A DNA stretch of 64,000 bases from Actinokineospora baliensis (GCF_016907695.1 NZ_JAFBCK010000001.1:1-64000), one strand, 5' to 3'; counted from the first letter of the stretch, positions 1-7,651 are shown. Notes: a model not told the origin generated them from the sequence alone. A program made the numbers and translations.

Positions 1-1073
1 GACGGCATCTTCCGGATCTCGTCCTGGACCCGCTGCACCTGTTCACGGGTCCGCGCCTGCACGCGGTCGCGGCCGATGGCCAGGTGGAACCGGAACGCCT
101 CCGCCAAAGCCCAGCGGTACTCGAACGTGTGATAACCCCCTGGGGTGAACGCTTCGGCCGTCGTCGGGCCTGCCGGGGTGTCGTTGAGCCACTGGTCGAA
201 CGCGGGGCCGCTGAACGACGGCAGCACGGGCGAGGTCGCCTCCCAGGCACCCTGACGCCCCCAGATGATCCCTGTTCCCCGAGGTCCGAACAGCCATTTG
301 TGCGTTCCGGAGATCAAGAAGTCGCAGCCGAGATCGGCCGGGGTGGCCGCTTCCACGCCCAACGCGTGCACCGCGTCGACGCACAGGAGCGCGTGTTGCT
401 CGGGTGGCAAGGACGCGTTGTGTTCGGCAACCGCGTCGGCGATGGCCCGCACCGGGAGCTTCACCCCGGTCACGGAGTGCACCCAAGTGATGGCAACGAT
501 TCTGGTCGTGGGCGTCAGGCCCGCCTTCAGCCTGGCAACGATCTCCTCGGCTGAGGCCGACACGGCCGTCTCATAGAGGCGCACCCGGCGTACTTCCACG
601 CCGCGAAGCCGTAGTGCGTGGTGAGTGGAGAAGAAGTCGTGCTCTGTCGTAAGAACCGATTGCCCCGGTAAGAGGCGAATCCCCGCATAGAGCAGACCGA
701 GACCCATAGTCGTGCTGTCTGTAAGAGCGATGTCCTCTGCGCGGCCACCTAAGTACGCCGCAGCAGCAGCGCGGACAGCCTCCTCCGCTGTCCCGGCTTC
801 CTTGTCCAGGTACGCGTGGGTGTCGTGGTCCAGCCCGGCTCGGTGGCGGTCGATCGCCTCGTTGACCGAGCGCGGCGACGCGGCCAGGACGTAGGCGGCG
901 AACTGGCGCACATCGCGCGTCAGCGGGAACTGCTCCCGCACCGAAGCCCAGTCGTTCGGGTCGAACGGGCGCGGCTGGGCGGGAGTCCCGGCGTCGGCGG
1001 TGCAGGCCACAGCACCCGCGGCGACGGCGAGTCCGGACCCCGCGGCGAGGAACCGGCGGCGGTTCAGGTCCAT
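1..1073 (-). CDS. Exported class V aminotransferase-like PLP enzyme (partial, 3' end off the window)
   Basis: Reading back from the ATG at 1073-1071 gives a continuous frame that leaves the left edge (about 357 residues present). The N-terminus has a twin-arginine signal (RRRFLAAG) followed by a hydrophobic stretch ending AVAC, so it is probably Tat-exported and possibly lipid-anchored. The body matches class V aminotransferases of the isopenicillin-N-epimerase/cysteine-desulfurase-like group: a VDAVHALG segment that should hold the PLP-binding Asp, and SGTHKW with the predicted Schiff-base lysine. Substrate unknown. It carries two in-frame TTA codons (750-752 and 669-671), suggesting bldA-dependent translation. 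It is divergent from the sigma factor gene at 1186. The family call is firm; export is inferred from the signal alone. Confidence 0.85.
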   Translation of the reverse strand, partial: MDLNRRRFLAAGSGLAVAAGAVACTADAGTPAQPRPFDPNDWASVREQFPLTRDVRQFAAYVLAASPRSVNEAIDRHRAGLDHDTHAYLDKEAGTAEEAVRAAAAAYLGGRAEDIALTDSTTMGLGLLYAGIRLLPGQSVLTTEHDFFSTHHALRLRGVEVRRVRLYETAVSASAEEIVARLKAGLTPTTRIVAITWVHSVTGVKLPVRAIADAVAEHNASLPPEQHALLCVDAVHALGVEAATPADLGCDFLISGTHKWLFGPRGTGIIWGRQGAWEATSPVLPSFSGPAFDQWLNDTPAGPTTAEAFTPGGYHTFEYRWALAEAFRFHLAIGRDRVQARTREQVQRVQDEIRKMP

Positions 1074-1185
1074 GGGCGCTCCTCGGGCTGGGCGCCCAGT
1101 GTGCCAGGCCACGGCCCTGCCCGGCAGGTACGCTCGCGGGCGGACCAAGTGCAACGCCGGAGGGGCCCTCGGTGTTTATCTAGGC

Positions 1186-1761
1186 ATGGATGACCTACCC
1201 GAGACCGACGCCGAGATCGACGTGGCCCTGCTCGCCGCCATCGTCGACGACCTCGACGCGGGGTTCGCCGGGCTGGTCCGCGCCTACCAGCGAGTGGTCT
1301 ACTCGGTCGCGCTGCGCGTCGGCGGCCCCGACGCCGAGGACCTGGCCGCCGAGTGCTTCCTGCGGGCCTACCGCGCGCTGATCGGCTACGACCGGTCCCG
1401 CATCCTGGCGCTGCGGCCGAGGTCGTGGTTGTTGACGATCTTGCTCAACACCTGGCGCAACACGCTGCGCGGCGCGGCGCGAAGACCGGCGGTGAGCATG
1501 GCCGAGCTGCCAGACCGGGCGGTGGTCGGCCCGACCGTCGAGGACGTGGTCGCCAACACCGAGACCCGCGACGAGCTGGGCGCGCTGGTCGGCGCGCTGC
1601 CGGACAACCAGCGGGTGGCCGTGGTGCTGCGGCACGTGGTCGACCTGCCGGTGGCCGAGATCGCGGCCGTCATGCGGATCCCGGAGGGGACCGTCAAGTC
1701 ACACATCTCCCGCGGCCTGGCCCGGCTGCGGGAGCAGTACGCGAAGGAGGTGGCCCGATGA
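1186..1761 (+). CDS. ECF-type RNA polymerase sigma factor
   Basis: A 191-residue protein with sigma region 2 (core-binding FAGLVRAYQRVVYSVAL and the DAEDLAAECFLRAYRAL helix) and region 4 (LPDNQRVAVVLRHVVDLPVAEIAAVMRIPEGTVKSHISRG), the minimal group IV layout. A longer frame is open back to 1000, but the ATG at 1186 is chosen because the usual family N-terminus begins there and the upstream part overlaps the divergent gene's leader. Its stop overlaps the start of the alkyltransferase gene by ATGA (1758-1761), so the two are translationally coupled. No anti-sigma factor is adjacent. It presumably directs transcription of its own operon under alkylation or another stress; that link is inference. 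Confidence 0.9.
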   Translation: MDDLPETDAEIDVALLAAIVDDLDAGFAGLVRAYQRVVYSVALRVGGPDAEDLAAECFLRAYRALIGYDRSRILALRPRSWLLTILLNTWRNTLRGAARRPAVSMAELPDRAVVGPTVEDVVANTETRDELGALVGALPDNQRVAVVLRHVVDLPVAEIAAVMRIPEGTVKSHISRGLARLREQYAKEVAR

Positions 1762-2513
1762 CCGGCGAAGACATCAACAACCCGCTCGCGCTGCGCCTGG
1801 GTGGGCTGGCGGTGGCGCCGCCGCGCGATCTGACCGGCGCGCTGTACGGCGACTGGACCAGGCTCGACGGCCCGGTCGGCGAGCTGCTGGTGGCCTTCAC
1901 CGACCTCGGTGTCAGCTACATCCGCACCGCCGAGTCGGTCGACGACGACGACGAGCGCTTCCGCGAGCGGTTCCGCGCCCTGTTCCAGCGCCCACTGCGG
2001 CGCGCCACCGACGCCCCGGCGGGCCTGCGGCAGGCCGTGCGCGGCCACGGCGCCAAGGAGATCCCGGTCGACCTGCGCGTGCTCACCCCGTTCGAGCGGG
2101 ACGTGCTGACCGCGACCAGGGACATCCCGACCGGCCAGACCCGCCCGTACGCCTGGGTGGCCAGGGCGATCGGCAGACCCAAGGCGGTCCGCGCGGTCGG
2201 CACGGCCCTGGGCAACAACCCCGTGCCCCTGCTGATCCCCTGCCACCGGGTCACCCGCTCCGACGGCACCCTCGGCCAGTACGTGTTCGGCGCCGAGACC
2301 AAGGAACGGTTGCTGCGCGCCGAAGACACCAATGTGGACACCCTGGCAGACCTGGCCAAGTCCCACATCACCTACCTGGCCACCGACGGCGTCGTCTGCT
2401 ACCCCACCTGCCCCCGAGCCCGAGCCGCGACCAACCCCCGCGGCTTCCGCACCCTGGCCGCAGCGCAGGCCGCGGGCAACCACCCGTGCGACCTCTGCAC
2501 CCCGGCAGGTTGA
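1758..2513 (+). CDS. ogt: Methylated-DNA-protein-cysteine methyltransferase with C-terminal Ada-type zinc site
   Basis: A 251-residue suicide alkyltransferase that removes O6-alkyl groups from guanine. The acceptor motif PCHRV holds Cys162, preceded by the helix-turn-helix DNA-binding part (about 108-150). Unusually, residues 213-247 carry a second motif, CYPTC ... HPCDLC (Cys214, Cys218, Cys244, Cys247). This matches the four-cysteine zinc site of Ada, which in Ada lies at the N-terminus and senses methylphosphotriesters. It is coupled by a 4-base overlap to the ECF sigma factor and lies 0.7 kb upstream of alkB, so the locus looks like an alkylation-damage unit. The acceptor cysteine and zinc ligands are visible; the sensor role for the tail is inference. 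Confidence 0.92.
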   Translation: MTGEDINNPLALRLGGLAVAPPRDLTGALYGDWTRLDGPVGELLVAFTDLGVSYIRTAESVDDDDERFRERFRALFQRPLRRATDAPAGLRQAVRGHGAKEIPVDLRVLTPFERDVLTATRDIPTGQTRPYAWVARAIGRPKAVRAVGTALGNNPVPLLIPCHRVTRSDGTLGQYVFGAETKERLLRAEDTNVDTLADLAKSHITYLATDGVVCYPTCPRARAATNPRGFRTLAAAQAAGNHPCDLCTPAG

Positions 2514-2525
2514 GACACAACCGCC

Positions 2526-2560
2526 TGTGGTGGCCGGAACTCAAACTCCCGGCCACCACA
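2526..2560 (+). terminator. Perfect 12-bp hairpin after the alkyltransferase gene
   Basis: The arms tgtggtggccgg (2526-2537) and ccggccaccaca (2549-2560) are exact inverted copies around an 11-base loop, starting 13 bases after the stop codon. There is no T-run, as is common for GC-rich actinomycete terminators. Confidence 0.65.
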
Positions 2561-2572
2561 CGGCTGTCGACT

Positions 2573-2805
2573 GGAGACACCCATCCCCATCCCCCACCGC
2601 GCAGCACATCCGGGTGTGGCCCGATGACCAGGCGGGAGCTGCCACCACTGCGGCCCCCACCCGGCAACGGCGGGCGGCCTGGCGGATGTAGACCTCGGCC
2701 GCAACCTGGGACCCACATCCACCACATAACCACCGAACCGGAGACACCCATCCCTTACCGCACAGCACATCCGGGTGCGGCCCGGTGACCGGGCCGGAGC
2801 TGGCC
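2573..2805 (+). repeat. Degenerate direct duplication of the region around the next gene's start
   Basis: Bases 2573-2643 (ggagacacccatcccc ... cacatccgggtg ... tgacc ... ggagctgcc) are repeated with changes at 2740-2805. The second copy spans the GTG start of the gene at 2785. Weaker similarity continues about 40 bases further in both copies. The first copy reads MTRRELP where the gene reads MTGPELA, so it looks like a decayed tandem copy of the gene's 5' end. Confidence 0.7.
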
Positions 2806-3228
2806 ACCGTCCTGGCCCTCGCCCGGCAGCTCGGGGGTGGGCTGGTGAACGTGGGCCACGGCCGCGATCCGGAGTCGGCGGCCGCCGCGGCGGCGTTTGT
2901 CGCGGCCTGGGAGGGGGCGGTCGGGGTGGTGGTGTCGTGGCCTTCGGAGGCGGCTTCGTGGTTGCGGCAGGCTTGTCGGTTCGCGGGGGGTTGTCCTGAT
3001 CTGTGGGTGATCGCCGACAACGGGGGCGACTGGGTCGGGATGGGGCGGCGGTTGGCCGCGTTGCCGCAGTGGCGTCCTCATCGGACTGTTGCCTTCTCCG
3101 GGTTGGCGCTGCCTTCGCTGCCCAGCGCGGTCGGGGACGTCGAGGGGTTGTGCGGGGCGGGCCCGGACGGCTCGCGGTGGTCCTTTTTCGACGGTGAGCT
3201 CAGGTGGACGACCCGATCATGGAGCTGA
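2785..3228 (+). CDS. Protein of unknown function overlapping alkB
   Basis: A 147-residue frame starting at a GTG; I do not recognise a family. It is a soluble-looking, alanine- and tryptophan-rich protein with no signal peptide or membrane segment. The segment GCPDLWVIADNGGDW (about 69-83) may be a beta-strand and loop core. Its last 25 bases overlap the start of alkB (3204), which strongly suggests co-transcription and coupling, hence a possible role with AlkB in alkylation repair. The 5' end lies inside the second copy of a degenerate direct duplication, so an earlier start is unlikely. Real-gene status rests on high GC at third positions and the overlap. Confidence 0.7.
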   Translation: MTGPELATVLALARQLGGGLVNVGHGRDPESAAAAAAFVAAWEGAVGVVVSWPSEAASWLRQACRFAGGCPDLWVIADNGGDWVGMGRRLAALPQWRPHRTVAFSGLALPSLPSAVGDVEGLCGAGPDGSRWSFFDGELRWTTRSWS

Positions 3229-3842
3229 TCCCCCGACCGCCGCGGGAGCTCGCACCCGGCGCGGTGCACCTGCCCGACTGGCTGGACCTGGCCGGGCAAC
3301 GGCACCTGCTGGCCGCCTGTCGCGAGTGGTCACCCGGCATGCGCAAGCAGCGGTTGCCCAACGGTGGGGTCATGTCGGTGCGGATGGTCTGCCTCGGCTG
3401 GAACTGGGTGCCCTACCGCTACTCGCGGGTCCTCGACGACGGGTCGGCCGTGCTGCCGTTCCCGGGCTGGCTGGGCGACCTCGGCAGGCGGGCGGTGGCC
3501 GCGGGCGGGTTCGCCGGGGACTACCGGCCCGACATCGCCCTGGTGAACTTCTACGACAGCGACGCCAAGATGGGTTTGCACCAGGACAAGGACGAGCGGG
3601 CGCTGGACCCGGTCGTCTCGATCAGCCTCGGTGACACCGGGGTGTTCCGGTTCGGCAACACCGAGCACCGCGGCCGCCCCTGGACCGATGTGCAGCTGCG
3701 CTCGGGCGACCTGGTCGTCTTCGGCGGCGAGTCGCGGTTGGCCTACCACGGGATCACCGGGGTCCTGCCGGGGACCGGGGATCCCGACCTCGGGTTGGCC
3801 GGGCGGCTCAACGTCACCCTGCGGGTGTCCGGGATGGACTAG
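3204..3842 (+). CDS. alkB: AlkB-type Fe(II)/2-oxoglutarate DNA dealkylase
   Basis: A 212-residue 2-oxoglutarate-dependent oxygenase that would remove N1-methyladenine and N3-methylcytosine lesions by oxidative demethylation. The iron ligands are visible as LHQDKD (His126, Asp128) and YHGI (His182). The 2-oxoglutarate-binding arginine motif is RLNVTLR (201-207). NFYDSDAKMGLHQD is the signature strand of the family. An in-frame ATG at 3219 (MELIPRP) is an equally plausible start. The gene overlaps the unknown gene before it. Its neighbours, the alkyltransferase and ECF sigma genes, suggest a shared alkylation response. Confidence 0.93.
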   Translation: MDDPIMELIPRPPRELAPGAVHLPDWLDLAGQRHLLAACREWSPGMRKQRLPNGGVMSVRMVCLGWNWVPYRYSRVLDDGSAVLPFPGWLGDLGRRAVAAGGFAGDYRPDIALVNFYDSDAKMGLHQDKDERALDPVVSISLGDTGVFRFGNTEHRGRPWTDVQLRSGDLVVFGGESRLAYHGITGVLPGTGDPDLGLAGRLNVTLRVSGMD

Positions 3843-4117
3843 GCCGTCGGTGCTGGGCTCACCCACACGGCCGCAGCGCGTGACCCACTCCGTACCGACC
3901 GGGGGATCATGCTCCACAATCGAGCATTCGTCAGTTTCCGAACAAACCCCTGGTAGATGTCATTCCCCCGATCGGCGGGCGCGATCGTTTCGCAAATCCA
4001 CCCCATCGGGTGACACTCCACAGTGGCAACTTGCTCGCCCGCGCCCCAGATGGACCGTACAAACAACGGTGTCGGGGTTGTCCGCTCCGACCGGGAATCG
4101 AACAGAGGAGGAAGATC

Positions 4118-4207
4118 ATGATCGGCTCGCTGCTCCAACCGATTATCTCGCTCATCTCTGGCCTCATCGGGACCATCACCAGCCTCATCGGAGGGCTGCT
4201 CGGCTAG
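4118..4207 (+). CDS. 29-residue uncharged hydrophobic peptide (candidate bioactive peptide)
   Basis: The ATG at 4118 is preceded at ideal distance by a strong ribosome site (gaggaggaa). The frame encodes 29 residues rich in Leu, Ile, Gly and Ser with no charged residue. A near-repeat is seen in SLISGLIG and SLIGGLLG. The pattern would give an amphipathic or membrane-spanning helix, like phenol-soluble-modulin-type or leaderless bacteriocin peptides, or a very small membrane protein. A 14-bp hairpin follows 8 bases after the stop, so this is a complete mini-transcription unit. No modification, export or immunity genes lie next to it. Function unknown; I do not recognise a named family. Confidence 0.6.
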   Translation: MIGSLLQPIISLISGLIGTITSLIGGLLG

Positions 4208-4214
4208 CGGACAC

Positions 4215-4259
4215 GTCCCGGGCCCCGCGGGGTCACGCAAGTGGGGCGGGGTCCGGGAC
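4215..4259. terminator. 14-bp hairpin between the convergent peptide gene and TetR gene
   Basis: The arms gtcccgggccccgc (4215-4228) and gcggggtccgggac (4246-4259) pair completely with one G-T wobble around an 17-base loop. It sits between two convergent stops (4207 and 4269) and can serve both strands. Confidence 0.75.
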
Positions 4260-4268
4260 ACCCCTCGC

Positions 4269-5291
4269 TCAGACGCGCACCGAGCGCGGCCCGGCGACCG
4301 CGTGGCAGGCACCGACACCGTCGGCGCGGGCCACGACCCGACCCCCGCGCACCCGCACCGCCACCTCGGTGGCATCGCTGACCGCCGTGATCCCCACCAG
4401 CTCCGCGATCCGCTCGTCGCAGACCACGCGCACCGCGACCCCCTCCCGGAACGCCCGGCGCACCCCCACCGCGACCTCCGCGATCACCAACCGCGCCAAC
4501 GGGTACAGCTCGGCGGGCTGACCGGTCACCACCACCAGGGTCACCCGCTCCCCCAGCCGCACCGCCTCCTCCACCGCCGCCAGCCGGTGCGTCCCCAGCA
4601 CGGCGACCACGCCGTCCCCGATCACCACGGGCTCACCGCTGACCAGGTCGACCGCCTCGACCGGCACCCACGGCCGGTCGACGGGCAGCGCCGGAGCCAC
4701 CGCGTGCGGGTAGGCCCACCAGTCGTTGAGCGCCATTGCCGCCAGCTGCTCGCAAGCGCTGATCACGTCGAACGGTTCGGCGAACCCCGGTGCGGCGGAA
4801 GCGAGCGCGCGAGCGCCGTGCAGGGTCGTCAAGACCAGCCCGGCCTGGCGAACCCGGCGCGCCGGAGGGGCCCCGGCCGGTGACGGCGGCGGATCCACCT
4901 GCTCCATCGCCAGGCCCAGCAGCAGCGCGTTGAGCCGCTGCAGTTGGGTGTGGGGCAGCGCCGCGTCGCCGACGATCTCCGTCAACGGGTAGTCGGTCTC
5001 CCGCGATACCCAGGTCCTGGCGAACGCGCCGACCGCGGCCACCAGCGAGGTCTCCGGGCGCGACAGCGGCTGCTCGGGCACGCTCTCGGCCCGCTCGGCG
5101 AGCACCTCGAGGTAGAGCGCCCGCTTGCCGGGGAAGTTGGAGTAGACCGCGCCCCTGGTCAGCCCGGCGCGCGCGGCGATCCCGTCCACTTTGGCGTCCC
5201 GGTACCCGCGGTCGAGGAACTCCGCCCGCGCCGCGGCCAGGATCCGCTCCCGGTTGCGCTCCTGGGTCTGCGCCCTGTTCAGCCGATCCAT
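4269..5291 (-). CDS. TetR-family regulator with long C-terminal extension
   Basis: A 340-residue protein. The N-terminal helix-turn-helix is typical of TetR: RILAAARAEFLDRGYRDAKV, then IAARAGLTRGAVYSNFPGK. The ATG at 5291 gives the usual short lead; upstream codons (to 5345) run towards the operator and lack family similarity. TetR proteins are normally about 200 residues. Here about 130 more follow (from roughly residue 215), valine-rich and beta/alpha-like (VVVLGTHRL- and VTLVVVTGQ-type strands), of unknown fold. It is divergent from a P450 with a perfect palindrome between them, so it most likely represses that P450 operon and itself. Confidence 0.88.
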   Translation of the reverse strand: MDRLNRAQTQERNRERILAAARAEFLDRGYRDAKVDGIAARAGLTRGAVYSNFPGKRALYLEVLAERAESVPEQPLSRPETSLVAAVGAFARTWVSRETDYPLTEIVGDAALPHTQLQRLNALLLGLAMEQVDPPPSPAGAPPARRVRQAGLVLTTLHGARALASAAPGFAEPFDVISACEQLAAMALNDWWAYPHAVAPALPVDRPWVPVEAVDLVSGEPVVIGDGVVAVLGTHRLAAVEEAVRLGERVTLVVVTGQPAELYPLARLVIAEVAVGVRRAFREGVAVRVVCDERIAELVGITAVSDATEVAVRVRGGRVVARADGVGACHAVAGPRSVRV

Positions 5292-5350
5292 CTCCGCGCC
5301 TCCCATCAGGCACATCATCCCGGGCGCCCGGGGCGCCCCCGACACCGGAT

Positions 5351-5371
5351 CCAGATGATGGCATCATCTGG
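5351..5371. promoter_or_regulatory. Perfect palindrome, probable TetR operator
   Basis: The half-site ccagatgatg (5351-5360) is followed by one central base and its exact inverse catcatctgg (5362-5371). It lies in the 113-base gap between the divergent TetR (start 5291) and P450 (start 5405) genes, the classic place for an autoregulatory operator. Confidence 0.75.
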
Positions 5372-5404
5372 TCAGAACATCCGCAATCCCACCTGGAGGT
5401 CCCC

Positions 5405-6565
5405 GTGCGTCCCGTCCCCGAGATCCCGGTCACCGACCCGGCCGTGCTCGCCGACCCGTTCACCGCATACGCGCAGGTCAGGGAAGTTTCGGCGGTGGCG
5501 AAGCTGACCGGGGCCGGCATGCCGCCGATGTTCGCGATCACCCGGCACGCGGAAGCGAAGGCGGCGCTGGCCGACCCCCGCTTCGTGCTGAGCGAGGCCA
5601 GCTTCCTGCGGCCACCGGGCATCCCCGAGCACTGCCAGCGCTACCTGCACACGATGGCCGAGATGGACGGGCCCGAGCACGCGCGCGTCCGCGGCGCCGC
5701 CGCCCCCGCGTTCTCCGCCCGCCGCACCGCCGCCATGCGCCCGGCCGTCGAGGTCGTCGTCGAGCGCCTGCTCGACACCCTCGAGACCGAGACCGACCTG
5801 CTGCTCGACTTCGCGGGCCCACTGCCCATGGAGATCATCTGCGAGCTGCTCGGCATCCCGGAGTCCGACCGGCCACGCTGGCGGGAGTACGGGGCGGCGG
5901 TCTCGGCGGGGTACGGGCCGGGCTTCATCGCCGCGATCCCCGGGATCATGGCCAGCGCCGAGGCGGCCGTGGCGGCCAGCAGGACCGAACCGAACGCGGG
6001 CATCCTGTCGCAACTGCTGGACGGCCCGCTGACCGAGACCGAACTGGTCACCCTGGTCTGGCACCTACTGCTCGCGGGGCAGACCCCGACCAACCTCATC
6101 GGCAACGGGGTCGCCGCTCTTTTCAGCCACCCGGAGCAACTGGCCGCGCTGCGCGCCAACCCCGACCTCGCCCCACGCGCGGTCGAGGAGCTGATGCGCT
6201 GGTGCGGGCCTCAACTGCTCACCACCCCGAGGTTCGCCACCGAGGATGTCGACGTCGACGGCGCGGAGATCCCCCGGGGCGCGGCGATGACCGTCGCGAT
6301 CGCCTCCGCCAACCGCGACCCCCGGGCGTTCGACGACCCCGACCGCCTCGACATCACCCGACCGCTCGGCGCCCCCGGTCACCTCGGCTTCTCCCACGGC
6401 GCCCATTTCTGCCTCGGCGCGCCGCTGGCCCGGCTGCAGACCGAGATCGCCGTGACCGGCCTGCTGCGCCGCTTCCCGGACCTGGCGCCCGCGCGACCCG
6501 AGACCGTCCGCGCACCGGACCCGGGCACCTGGCGGCTGGCCGAACTCCCGGTCCGGCTGCGCTGA
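5405..6565 (+). CDS. Cytochrome P450
   Basis: A 386-residue soluble bacterial P450. The heme loop is FSHGAHFCLGAPLAR, with the thiolate cysteine in FCLG. The K-helix EELMRW supplies the ExxR charge pair. The I-helix reads LLLAGQTPTN where most bacterial P450s have AGxET or AGxDT; the acidic residue before the threonine is replaced, which may alter proton delivery or dioxygen use. The start is a GTG with ggagg upstream. The gene is divergent from the TetR gene and separated by only 25 bases from the secreted NlpC/P60-like gene, with which it is probably co-transcribed. Substrate unknown. Confidence 0.93.
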   Translation: MRPVPEIPVTDPAVLADPFTAYAQVREVSAVAKLTGAGMPPMFAITRHAEAKAALADPRFVLSEASFLRPPGIPEHCQRYLHTMAEMDGPEHARVRGAAAPAFSARRTAAMRPAVEVVVERLLDTLETETDLLLDFAGPLPMEIICELLGIPESDRPRWREYGAAVSAGYGPGFIAAIPGIMASAEAAVAASRTEPNAGILSQLLDGPLTETELVTLVWHLLLAGQTPTNLIGNGVAALFSHPEQLAALRANPDLAPRAVEELMRWCGPQLLTTPRFATEDVDVDGAEIPRGAAMTVAIASANRDPRAFDDPDRLDITRPLGAPGHLGFSHGAHFCLGAPLARLQTEIAVTGLLRRFPDLAPARPETVRAPDPGTWRLAELPVRLR

Positions 6566-6590
6566 CCAGCACCTGAGCTATAAAGGGGAG

Positions 6591-7136
6591 GTGCGCAGGG
6601 GGTTGACGATCGCGGCGGTGGCCGCCGTGGGGTTGCTGGGTGCGGCGGACGCCTCGGCGGGTGAGCGGGCCAGGGTGGCCGAGTTCGGCGCCGCCGCGAT
6701 GGCCCGCGCCGAGACGTGGTTCACCGCGGGCCCCACCTACGACCAGGACGGCTGCTTCACGCCCGCGACCGGGCGCACCGGCACCGACTGGGCCGGGGTC
6801 CTCGGCGGCTGCCACCGGCCCGCCTACCGCACCGACTGCTCGGGGTTCGTGTCCATGGCCTGGGGCCTGTCGGTCAGCTACGCCACGCCGCGGCCAGGCG
6901 GCGGGCGTGATCTCGGCGACATCACCCGGGTGATCGACCGGTCGGCCCTGCGCGCGGGCGACGCGCTGGTCCGCGACGGTGAACACGTGCGGCTGTTCGA
7001 GCGGTGGGTGGACCGGGACCGGACCAGCTACCTGGCCTACGACTTCGGGTCCACGCCGGTCAAACACCGGGTCTATGTCTGGGGCGGGCCGGGCGAGCTC
7101 GACTACACGCCGGTGCGCTACCTCGGCGTGAGCTGA
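6591..7136 (+). CDS. Secreted NlpC/P60-like (CHAP-type) protein
   Basis: A 181-residue protein starting at GTG with ggggag upstream. It has an N-terminal signal peptide (LTIAAVAAVGLLGAADASA, cleavage near residue 23). The motif YRTDCSGFVSMAWG supplies the likely catalytic Cys83, and GEHVRLF the likely His132, as in NlpC/P60 cysteine peptidases and amidases that cut peptidoglycan stem peptides. It acts outside the membrane. Its 25-base spacing from the P450 gene suggests co-transcription under the TetR regulator, an odd pairing for a cell-wall enzyme. The family call rests on the Cys-Ser-Gly-Phe motif and the downstream His. Confidence 0.75.
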   Translation: MRRGLTIAAVAAVGLLGAADASAGERARVAEFGAAAMARAETWFTAGPTYDQDGCFTPATGRTGTDWAGVLGGCHRPAYRTDCSGFVSMAWGLSVSYATPRPGGGRDLGDITRVIDRSALRAGDALVRDGEHVRLFERWVDRDRTSYLAYDFGSTPVKHRVYVWGGPGELDYTPVRYLGVS

Positions 7137-7266
7137 GCGGATATCCGCCGGATATCGCGGACGCGACCCACCCGAATCCCGGCGGGGGCGACACCGGCGC
7201 GACGGGCCCACCGCACGGCTTTGACCGGCCGTCCGCACTAATACCGCTGACGGTTTCACGTCCGCG

Positions 7267-7308
7267 CCCCCCGTGGCCGCCGGAAACCCGCCTCCGGCGC
7301 GCGGGGGG
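7267..7308 (+). terminator. Possible terminator after the NlpC/P60-like gene
   Basis: Nested inverted repeats: an outer ccccccg (7267-7273) with cgggggg (7302-7308) and an inner gccgg (7279-7283) with ccggc (7294-7298). It lies 130 bases after the stop. The internal loop weakens the call. Confidence 0.35.
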
Positions 7309-7335
7309 TTCACCCACACCCGGCGGGGTCGCCGC

Positions 7336-7353
7336 GGGCGAATCGATTCGCCC
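7336..7353. promoter_or_regulatory. 18-base perfect palindrome
   Basis: The half-site gggcgaatc is followed directly by its inverse gattcgccc. It lies in the gene-free stretch 300 bases upstream of the BASS-like gene. It could be a binding site for a dimeric regulator; no partner is evident. Confidence 0.35.
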
Positions 7354-7651
7354 ACCCGGATCGCCCCTGTGGATCTTGGTTGTGGATAACCCACCCCACC
7401 GGGGGAGGTGAAAAACCCCCGGGTGCCCCGCGCCGGTCGGGGTAATGCCAGCCCACGCCCGGTGACCCCGGCCGAACGTGAATAGCCGGGGAACGCTGGA
7501 CGACCACCGCCCGCGCTTAGCCGGGCGGGCCGAGAAACCGGTCCCGGTGGGGTAAATGCCCGGTCGGGGAAGCGGACTCGGGTCGGCGGTGCCCCCGCAC
7601 CGGTGGAGGTCGTACCGTGGGTGCGACGACCGCAGCTAAGGAGGGGTTCGG

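Larger units (their letters stand above)
7137..7651. other. Gene-free stretch
   Basis: No convincing coding frame. It holds a short palindrome gcggatatccgc just after the stop (7137-7148), a GC-rich hairpin (7267-7308), an 18-base perfect palindrome (7336-7353), one sequence matching a DnaA box on the minus strand (7381-7389, not clustered) and a 7-bp hairpin ccggggg/cccccgg (7399-7422). It should contain the promoter for the gene at 7652, which I cannot place with confidence. Confidence 0.6.

Noticed and set aside
7381..7389. Minus-strand match to the DnaA box TTATCCACA
   Set aside because: A single site without a cluster, AT-rich element or dnaA/dnaN neighbours; not an origin.
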